Of a stretch of 48,564 bases of DNA, positions 13,501 through 22,294 are shown in pieces. The stretch's first letter is position 1. Each line of letters starts with the position of its first letter. Source of the stretch: Limisphaerales bacterium (GTDB taxonomy: Bacteria > Verrucomicrobiota > Verrucomicrobiia > Limisphaerales > AAA164-E04); contig JAMASS010000034.1 in assembly GCA_024761205.1 (NCBI GenBank), positions 1 through 48,564 of the forward strand, read 5' to 3'. The translations under genes and the position numbers were made by a program. The notes beneath the pieces were generated by a model that did not search any database, had not been told where the DNA came from, and was given only the letters and a program-made list of their open reading frames with translations.

Positions 13501-16500
13501 TTCATTCACGACCGACCTTTTTCGACCTAGGCAGCCATGTCTGCCTAGGTCGGGTCTTCATTGCCTTTCGGCATTTAGTTCATTCACGACACGACGACTT
13601 CGAGAAAAACGTCTTCCGGGCTAAGCAAGCTCGTCTTCATTGCCTTTCGGCATTTAGTTCATTCACGACGACATATCGTTTGGAAAGCCGGGATGAATGG
13701 GAGCGGATGGTCTTCATTGCCTTTCGGCATTTAGTTCATTCACGACCGACAAGGAAGAAGCCAACAGATTGATTCTGTTGGCCGCGTCTTCATTGCCTTT
13801 CGGCATTTAGTTCATTCACGACCTTTCGGTTCGTTGGGGGGGGGCGCATAATGGAGCGCTCCGTCTTCATTGCCTTTCGGCATTTAGTTCATTCACGACC
13901 ATTGGAAGAGAAGGCATTGGCAAAGGCTAAGGGAATCTTAGGTCTTCATTGCCTTTCGGCATTTAGTTCATTCACGACATGGAAGAAGCATTCGCAAGGT
14001 ATAAGAGCTTTTGCGAAGTCTTCATTGCCTTTCGGCATTTAGTTCATTCACGACAAGAACAAACTAAGAAAGGCAATATATGAAGGTTGAATAGTCTTCA
14101 TTGCCTTTCGGCATTTAGTTCATTCACGACCTTTCTATAATTTTCTTGAAGGCTTTAATTTGGCTGATCAGTCTTCATTGCCTTTCGGCATTTAGTTCAT
14201 TCACGACCCCCGCGGGCTTATACACTAGCCTTGCACAACGAGATTGCAAGGGTCTTCATTGCCTTTCGGCATTTAGTTCATTCACGACAAGACTGCGGAT
14301 GCGTTCAGAACGATTGCGTTATCCGCGTCTTCATTGCCTTTCGGCATTTAGTTCATTCACGACTAGCCACATTAAACGCGCTTAGAGCGCAAATTTGGTC
14401 TTCATTGCCTTTCGGCATTTAGTTCATTCACGACTTAGATCGCGCGGGCATTGATGCGCCCGATTCGCTCCCGAAGTCTTCATTGCCTTTCGGCATTTAG
14501 TTCATTCACGACGCCGCCTGCGGAACCGAAGACCGCGACGACGACTTCGAGAAGGTCTTCATTGCCTTTCGGCATTTAGTTCATTCACGACACAAATCAA
14601 ATGTCCGAAGTGCGACGGTTGGATATCCTTTGTCTTCATTGCCTTTCGGCATTTAGTTCATTCACGACCTAGCAGACAAGGTTGAGTCATCTAAGCGGAT
14701 GACTCAACTGGTCTTCATTGCCTTTCGGCATTTAGTTCATTCACGACATTATTCATTTCGGCTCATCAAAAAACTTGCCGCCTAGTCTTCATTGCCTTTC
14801 GGCATTTAGTTCATTCACGACTGCTTTCTGGGAAAGCATCAACGGAACAGAGCTGATGCTTAAAGTCTTCATTGCCTTTCGGCATTTAGTTCATTCACGA
14901 CAGATGCGATGCAGAACTATATCGGCGAAGCCTACGATATAGAGTCTTCATTGCCTTTCGGCATTTAGTTCATTCACGACTCCCTACTATCCCAGCAATC
15001 ATAAAGGCTGTAGCCTTTATGTCTTCATTGCCTTTCGGCATTTAGTTCATTCACGACAAGATAATGAGAGCGAAGGCAATGAAGGCTTATCAGGTCTTCA
15101 TTGCCTTTCGGCATTTAGTTCATTCACGACGACCGGGCGCTTTATGCGTCAAATCGAAGATATGCAATTAGTCTTCATTGCCTTTCGGCATTTAGTTCAT
15201 TCACGACGAGGGTTGCAAATCCTCAAGGAATCTCTGCTGCTTGCCTGTCTTCATTGCCTTTCGGCATTTAGTTCATTCACGACCTCTTCACTTCCCTCTG
15301 CGCGGGGTTCAGGGGTTCACAACCCGTCTTCATTGCCTTTCGGCATTTAGTTCATTCACGACAGGCTTAATCTTCGGCGAAAACTGTTGGAGAACTAAAT
15401 GGTCTTCATTGCCTTTCGGCATTTAGTTCATTCACGACATGACCGGGATTCCCGATCATCGAAAGTCGGCCGCTATTGGGTCTTCATTGCCTTTCGGCAT
15501 TTAGTTCATTCACGACATTCCGAGAAGCGCGGGGAAGCACGGGATCACTGGAAGGGTCTTCATTGCCTTTCGGCATTTAGTTCATTCACGACTCGCCGCA
15601 TTGAGCGGCGATTGGATCGCGCGGGCGTTGTCTTCATTGCCTTTCGGCATTTAGTTCATTCACGACTGGGAGGCTTTCAAGGCCGCTGATGGCGGACTTG
15701 GTGTCTTCATTGCCTTTCGGCATTTAGTTCATTCACGACACGCAACGAAAATCAAATGGCCCCCCTCGGAGGGGGTCGACGTCTTCATTGCCTTTCGGCA
15801 TTTAGTTCATTCACGACGAAAGGCCTCCTCATGAGCTGCTCAAATGAGGTCGCCCCGGGGTCTTCATTGCCTTTCGGCATTTAGTTCATTCACGACTCCT
15901 TTGGTACGACCAGGCTCAACTCGTGGATGCTCCGTCTTCATTGCCTTTCGGCATTTAGTTCATTCACGACATCGATTTCAAGAGCGCCACGCGCTATACA
16001 GTGGCCCACGTCTTCATTGCCTTTCGGCATTTAGTTCATTCACGACGACCAGAGCGCCGGGAACTACAACGGCCGGCCCTCCGTCCGTCTTCATTGCCTT
16101 TCGGCATTTAGTTCATTCACGACAGGACGAGGTGTCTGATGACTAGTCCTCAGTTGTTCGCGTCGGTCTTCATTGCCTTTCGGCATTTAGTTCATTCACG
16201 ACTTCGGTTGAGTTGGCCTCTGGCGTTGTGATCTACGCGCCCCGTGTCTTCATTGCCTTTCGGCATTTAGTTCATTCACGACCGACCGGTCCGGTGCGGG
16301 CGATGACCGTATCGGGGCGGTCGTGTCTTCATTGCCTTTCGGCATTTAGTTCATTCACGACGGACGGCTATTACGCCGTCTTCGTCCGGATCCGGTCCGG
16401 TGGTCTTCATTGCCTTTCGGCATTTAGTTCATTCACGACAATGGAATAAATGCCAGCGAATTGGTTCTTAAGGAGTCCAAGGTCTTCATTGCCTTTCGGC

Positions 16501-19500
16501 ATTTAGTTCATTCACGACTTGGTCTCCCGGGGAACTCGCATTCGTCCGGGTCCGCTTTCAGGTCTTCATTGCCTTTCGGCATTTAGTTCATTCACGACTG
16601 AAAACGAAAATCAAATGGCCCTCTTCTGAGGGCGTCGGTCTTCATTGCCTTTCGGCATTTAGTTCATTCACGACGCCCCCCCTCACGACACAAAGTCTAT
16701 GAAAACGAAAATCAAGTCTTCATTGCCTTTCGGCATTTAGTTCATTCACGACCATTGAAAGAGAAGAAAACAAGATTTGGAAAGCCCAACAGGAGTCTTC
16801 ATTGCCTTTCGGCATTTAGTTCATTCACGACTTGCGGGCCTGGAGGCCTAAACGATTGTGTCATCCGCGCGGTCTTCATTGCCTTTCGGCATTTAGTTCA
16901 TTCACGACCTTATAGCCTCTATGGACGGCCATATAGCCTGCATCGCAAAAGTCTTCATTGCCTTTCGGCATTTAGTTCATTCACGACTGCGAGGAGACCT
17001 GGTACTTGACCCATGGGAGTCTTCGCGTCTTCATTGCCTTTCGGCATTTAGTTCATTCACGACTTGAACGGACAGACCGCGGCTCGGCCGTTGGCCTACG
17101 TGGAGTCTTCATTGCCTTTCGGCATTTAGTTCATTCACGACGATCTGCCCAAACAATGTGTCCTGAATGCTGGGTCCGGGTCTTCATTGCCTTTCGGCAT
17201 TTAGTTCATTCACGACCTACGATTCCGTGGCAGTGGTCGGCCTCTCGGGGCAGTTTCGTCTTCATTGCCTTTCGGCATTTAGTTCATTCACGACGTGACT
17301 GGAGGACGCTCGTCCTCGCCACTATCGTCGAGGAGTCTTCATTGCCTTTCGGCATTTAGTTCATTCACGACGACTACGGCGGTCCGGCGCAAACAATGTG
17401 TCCGGAGTGTTGGGGTCTTCATTGCCTTTCGGCATTTAGTTCATTCACGACCGCCGTCGATAGCGTCCACGGGTCGGCGCACTTCGCGCTGGCGTCTTCA
17501 TTGCCTTTCGGCATTTAGTTCATTCACGACGCCATCTGCGGCCGGTTCCGCTTTCTTCGGGGGGTGGAGTCTTCATTGCCTTTCGGCATTTAGTTCATTC
17601 ACGACGTTTCCCACACGGTCGATTCGCGCATCTGTGAAGAGTCTTCATTGCCTTTCGGCATTTAGTTCATTCACGACCGAGAAACTCAAGCCCCCGCGAT
17701 GCTTTCGCGGCGGCGTTTTGGGTCTTCATTGCCTTTCGGCATTTAGTTCATTCACGACGCTCCCGCGCCACGGGTGCTAGCCGTCCGGCGCTCCTGGGGT
17801 CTTCATTGCCTTTCGGCATTTAGTTCATTCACGACCGTCTCTCGGTTGGACTAACCCTGGCACTCCTTCCCAGTTGGTCTTCATTGCCTTTCGGCATTTA
17901 GTTCATTCACGACGACGATGATGAGTAAGCGTTCTTCTTCTGCGGTGTCCGTCTTCATTGCCTTTCGGCATTTAGTTCATTCACGACGAAACTCAACGCC
18001 GAGGGAGGCGTTTGAGGCGGCATTTGTCTTCATTGCCTTTCGGCATTTAGTTCATTCACGACTGGAAGGCCGGAGTTCCAAACATGCCGTACAGTGAGAG
18101 GCCGGTCTTCATTGCCTTTCGGCATTTAGTTCATTCACGACCCCTGCAGGCAATCGTGGGAGGGTTCGACCTCCTGCCGAATTGGTCTTCATTGCCTTTC
18201 GGCATTTAGTTCATTCACGACGTACCTGATGCCTGGAAATCAATCTATAGCGCAAGCGAGTCTTCATTGCCTTTCGGCATTTAGTTCATTCACGACTCAG
18301 AAAGCAAGTGGAGATCCTTCAAAGAAAGATCTGCGTCTTCATTGCCTTTCGGCATTTAGTTCATTCACGACTTGAGGAAATTCGAGAGAAACTTGAAACT
18401 GCTTTGGAGTCTTCATTGCCTTTCGGCATTTAGTTCATTCACGACAGGCGTCCGATGTCTGATCCGGTGTTCTCTACTCGGGTCTTCATTGCCTTTCGGC
18501 ATTTAGTTCATTCACGACCCAGCTTCATCGTGAACTGGAACAATGGAATGCAGGTCTTCATTGCCTTTCGGCATTTAGTTCATTCACGACGTAATGAAAC
18601 ACACGACATTACTTAGAAAGGAGAGTCTTCATTGCCTTTCGGCATTTAGTTCATTCACGACGATCGGTTTATTCAATTACGTTGTGATCTTACATCACTT
18701 GAGTCTTCATTGCCTTTCGGCATTTAGTTCATTCACGACCAGCTTTGCATTGCAGAGTGTTTGGATCGACTAGACGATGGTCTTCATTGCCTTTCGGCAT
18801 TTAGTTCATTCACGACGAAAACATTTTCAACAAGCGCGAGAGTGTTTTTCAGAAGGGTCTTCATTGCCTTTCGGCATTTAGTTCATTCACGACTGAAACT
18901 ATCCTGAGCATGATATAAAACTGCTTACCCTTTTAGTCTTCATTGCCTTTCGGCATTTAGTTCATTCACGACAAGAAGCGGAATGCCGCATATGATCGCT
19001 GGAAGTCGGCAGTCTTCATTGCCTTTCGGCATTTAGTTCATTCACGACAGACCTTCTTGAACTGTTTAGGACGTGCTATTCCCCCGGGTCTTCATTGCCT
19101 TTCGGCATTTAGTTCATTCACGACCGGCGTTCGTGGTTCGGCAAGGCTGTGACTTATCAAGGCAGTCTTCATTGCCTTTCGGCATTTAGTTCATTCACGA
19201 CGAAGCTCGCATTAAGGAGGCTTCGCTACAGCGCTATAGAGTCTTCATTGCCTTTCGGCATTTAGTTCATTCACGACTTGAACATCTAGCTAACACTTAC
19301 AGCATTGATAGCGAGTCTTCATTGCCTTTCGGCATTTAGTTCATTCACGACGAGCCTTTATGATGAGGCTCATGCTGCCGAAGAACGCGGCGAGTCTTCA
19401 TTGCCTTTCGGCATTTAGTTCATTCACGACCGTTGCTCGCCGGGAGGCAGAGCAGCGCTGGCTGCTCTTGGGGGGTCTTCATTGCCTTTCGGCATTTAGT

Positions 19501-20650
19501 TCATTCACGACCACGTCTCTGACGTGTGACGGGTTATCGTACGAGCTGGGTGTCTTCATTGCCTTTCGGCATTTAGTTCATTCACGACACGGCCTTGCTT
19601 CTCCTCTCTCTCATTCCCAACGAAATCAAGTCTTCATTGCCTTTCGGCATTTAGTTCATTCACGACAGAAAGGAGAAAGTTATGAGCGATAAGACTGATT
19701 ACGTGGTCTTCATTGCCTTTCGGCATTTAGTTCATTCACGACCGCCGTTCAGTTCTGGGTCTCCGGCTCGGTGCCGGAAGTCTTCATTGCCTTTCGGCAT
19801 TTAGTTCATTCACGACGCATGAAACCTACCAGGCTATTGCGCTTGGTTGGTCTGGGTCTTCATTGCCTTTCGGCATTTAGTTCATTCACGACCTACGAGA
19901 GTATTCATGATCGGTTCATTCAGTTGAGATGCGAGTCTTCATTGCCTTTCGGCATTTAGTTCATTCACGACCTTCGGTGAAAATACTCCATTACCCATGT
20001 ATAAGGGTATAACGTCTTCATTGCCTTTCGGCATTTAGTTCATTCACGACCTTGGCCCAGATTCGTGAGTTGTTGGATGAGTTTGAGTCTTCATTGCCTT
20101 TCGGCATTTAGTTCATTCACGACACGGCGGTTCGGCTCGGGCGATGTGCCCTGAGTGCTGGGGTCTTCATTGCCTTTCGGCATTTAGTTCATTCACGACA
20201 TTGGTAGAGTCAAAGGCGCGATGTCTCCCCGCTTGAGGGGGTCTTCATTGCCTTTCGGCATTTAGTTCATTCACGACGGCAATACTTGGAGGCCACCCAT
20301 GGCTAGGCCCCCTGCGTCTTCATTGCCTTTCGGCATTTAGTTCATTCACGACTGAAGTGAATGGTCCGAGTGAAGCATTGAGCTTTTGTCTTCATTGCCT
20401 TTCGGCATTTAGTTCATTCACGACGTACGGGGAGCGTTGGGATACGCTTCGTACTGGAGGTGTCTTCATTGCCTTTCGGCATTTAGTTCATTCACGACCG
20501 TCCCGTTGGGACGCGTTGAACGGGCAAACGGACGCTCGGGTCTTCATTGCCTTTCGGCATTTAGTTCATTCACGACCGCTTCCAGGACTTGGCGGACGCT
20601 CGGGAGGACGAGGGTCTTCATTGCCTTTCGGCATTTAGTTCATTCACGAC

Positions 20651-20857
20651 TGCGGGTATATAAGTCTTTGATGGGCAAGGATGCAAGGCACAATTAGGTA
20701 ATGACGCCGTAAAACCATCGTTCGCAACCGAGTGTCAAGGCTGCGGTTAGCGCTCAAAAACGTCATATGTGTCTTGCTTCCAGCAACTTCCGTCATAGGT
20801 CACGAAGTGGCAATATTCGACGTTGGGATCTCGTTACCTGTTATCCGTCAATGGGGT
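20651..20857 (-). promoter_or_regulatory. CRISPR leader region
   Basis: This 207-nt gene-free stretch separates the last repeat from the end of cas2. It is the expected place for the leader that drives array transcription and marks the integration site for new spacers. Read on the minus strand, the sequence next to the first repeat is AT-rich (CTTATATACC). No further repeat copy or gene is visible. Assignment as leader is inferred from repeat polarity, cas1-cas2 proximity and the decayed repeats at the opposite end. Confidence 0.7.
20709..20738 (-). promoter_or_regulatory. Possible array promoter in the leader
   Basis: On the minus strand a perfect TTGACA lies at 20738-20733, and 18 nt further is TTTTAC at 20714-20709, a poor match to TATAAT. 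It would start a transcript about 50 nt before the first repeat. The -35 element is clear and the -10 element is weak. Confidence 0.3.
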
Positions 20858-21133
20858 TCAAACTAAATAGCAGACGACTTTTTCTGAACAAACCATGGCT
20901 CCGGCGGTCAGTGTTTGTCGGGCGTTTTTCGCATCCAGTTTGTAGGCGACAAGCCGGTCTTCCGCTTCGTCGATTTCGTCAAGCAATCGCCCCCAAAATT
21001 CCTGGAATTGGTCGTCTTTGAGGTGGCATTCGAAAACACTATATTGTACCCGAAAGCCGTAATCCTCGCAGACCCGAGCAACACGAGCCAAGCGTCGGGG
21101 TTTGGTTACGTCATATGCAATCAGGATGAGCAT
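20858..21133 (-). CDS. cas2: CRISPR adaptation endonuclease Cas2
   Basis: This 91-residue protein starts MLILIAYDVTKPRRL, the usual Cas2 beta-strand with the conserved aspartate (D8). It continues into the ferredoxin-like fold, including the YSVFECHL segment. Cas2 forms the structural core of the Cas1-Cas2 integrase that inserts spacers at the leader end. The open frame extends upstream to an ATG at 21235, just after the cas1 stop. The extra 34 residues are unlike any Cas2 N-terminus, so I chose the internal ATG at 21133, although its ribosome site is weak. That choice leaves a 106-nt gap behind cas1. It is the last gene before the leader. Confidence 0.93.
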   Translation of the reverse strand: MLILIAYDVTKPRRLARVARVCEDYGFRVQYSVFECHLKDDQFQEFWGRLLDEIDEAEDRLVAYKLDAKNARQTLTAGAMVCSEKVVCYLV

Positions 21134-21239
21134 TTGTTTTTGGCCCGGTGGCGATTTTTTGTATCCTGTCTTGGGGAAAGCCTCTTCCCACCAAGTGCCC
21201 AAGGGAATGGAGCTGCCGGTGTCAGGATGAGGCATGGTT

Positions 21240-22286
21240 TCAATTCATCCGGAATGGTTTCAAGGTTTCCGGGGTGTCCAGAGCTCCCTTGTATTGCACG
21301 GCCTCGTTTTCTATTTGTTGTCTGAGTGTTGTCCGATGGCCGACGTGTTCGCTTAAAAACTGACGCTCCAAACGACGTTCGTATTGCAGCAGGAATTTCT
21401 TGCGGCCCGCGTCGTTCAAATACACACCGCCTTCCCGGTGTTCGAAATGTTCCTTGGGGTTCAATATGGATCGGCTGAACAGGTCAAGGGTCAGGGATTC
21501 TCCCACAGCCGGCCGAAAGGGTTCGATCAAATCCAGGGCGAGGGACCAGCGCCGGTTTTCGGTAGTGTGCAATGCGCCGAGAGAAGGGTCCAGACCATGG
21601 CTGTGAAGAAACGTCACCGCTTCATGATAGAGTAATGTCGAGGCGAACGAAATGCAGGCGTTGACGGCATTGAGCGGTGGCCGTGTCGAGCGCCGCCCAA
21701 AGATGGCTCCTTCAGGCAAAAATGTTGACCAGGCCCTGAAGTATCGTGCAGTGGACGCTCCTTCCAATCCTCTGACTTCATCGATGGATCGGACGGCTTC
21801 GACTGTCTTGAGATAGCCGCCGAGATCGTCGGCTGTCTCTCGGGCTGTCACATTTTCCATTTCGTCGGAATTCTTGTCACGGTGCTGGCGTCGAGCAGCG
21901 TCCAGGCGTTGAAGCACTCGCCGTTGGTTGTATATTTTGGCAGTCACCCACTGACGGGCTACCTCCAAGGTGAATTCTGAATCAAGAGTCCGACGATACT
22001 GATTGAGGCGAAAGCTTCCCTGGGCCGGGGTTGCCGGCAGGAACCCGCCCAGAAAGCGGTCGTTCCAGCCGAGGACGGATATCGGAATATCTTCCCTGAG
22101 CATCCGGGCCAATGCGCGGGATGTCATCTGGGCGTCCTCGCTGATGATGAGCCGGTCGAGATCGTGAAGGGGGATGGATCGCAGCACTTCCTGTTTGCCG
22201 GTTTCCGGATTCGCCCGGGATACTTCCAGGTGCCGGGATTTCAAGTGCACGCAGGCGTTTTGTTGCAGGATGCAGGCAGTTGCCAT
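21240..22286 (-). CDS. cas1: CRISPR integrase Cas1
   Basis: This 348-residue Cas1 is the metal-dependent integrase that joins protospacer ends to the leader-proximal repeat. The expected catalytic residues are visible: E175 in RGLEGASTARYF, H240 in GALHTT, and E255 in LALDLIEPFRP. The length is normal for a stand-alone Cas1. There is no reverse-transcriptase or Cas6 fusion, so spacer acquisition directly from RNA is not suggested. An AGGAGG-like ribosome site (GGAGGAG) sits about 11 nt before the ATG, inside the 3' end of the upstream CARF gene, whose stop lies 8 nt away. Confidence 0.97.
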   Translation of the reverse strand: MATACILQQNACVHLKSRHLEVSRANPETGKQEVLRSIPLHDLDRLIISEDAQMTSRALARMLREDIPISVLGWNDRFLGGFLPATPAQGSFRLNQYRRTLDSEFTLEVARQWVTAKIYNQRRVLQRLDAARRQHRDKNSDEMENVTARETADDLGGYLKTVEAVRSIDEVRGLEGASTARYFRAWSTFLPEGAIFGRRSTRPPLNAVNACISFASTLLYHEAVTFLHSHGLDPSLGALHTTENRRWSLALDLIEPFRPAVGESLTLDLFSRSILNPKEHFEHREGGVYLNDAGRKKFLLQYERRLERQFLSEHVGHRTTLRQQIENEAVQYKGALDTPETLKPFRMN

Positions 22287-22294
22287 GTATATTG

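Larger units (their letters stand above)
241..20650 (-). CRISPR. Giant type III-B CRISPR array, about 266 repeats
   Basis: A 37-nt repeat begins on the plus strand with GTCTTCATTGCC and ends with TTCATTCACGAC. It recurs every 70-82 nt from 241 to 20650. I counted 266 copies by eye, giving 265 spacers averaging about 40 nt. Read on the minus strand the repeat ends in GGCAATGAAGAC, reminiscent of the ATTGAAAC-type 3' end of type I/III repeats. It contains the hairpin TGCC-GAAA-GGCA, whose GAAA loop is of the GNRA class. Three observations agree on minus-strand transcription: this repeat polarity, the leader-sized gap and cas2 at the right end, and variant repeats at the left end. The newest spacers should then lie near 20.6 kb and the oldest near 0.3 kb. 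The plus-strand open frames crossing the array are artefacts of a repeat that happens to be stop-free in two frames. Confidence 0.98.

Noticed and set aside
241-20650. Array transcribed left to right
   Set aside because: Repeat 3' end, GNRA loop, leader-sized gap beside cas2, decayed repeats at the left end and sense-strand spacer peptides all favour right-to-left transcription.
357-20697. Dozens of plus-strand open frames across the array repeating VFIAFRHLVHSR, LHCLSAFSSFTT or SSLPFGI
   Set aside because: These are translations of the CRISPR repeat in three frames. Two frames of the repeat lack stops, which creates false open frames.
21134-21235. N-terminal extension of cas2 starting just after cas1
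   Set aside because: The extra 34 residues are Pro/Gly/Lys-rich and unlike Cas2, whose fold starts at MLILIAYDV. Kept only as an alternative start.
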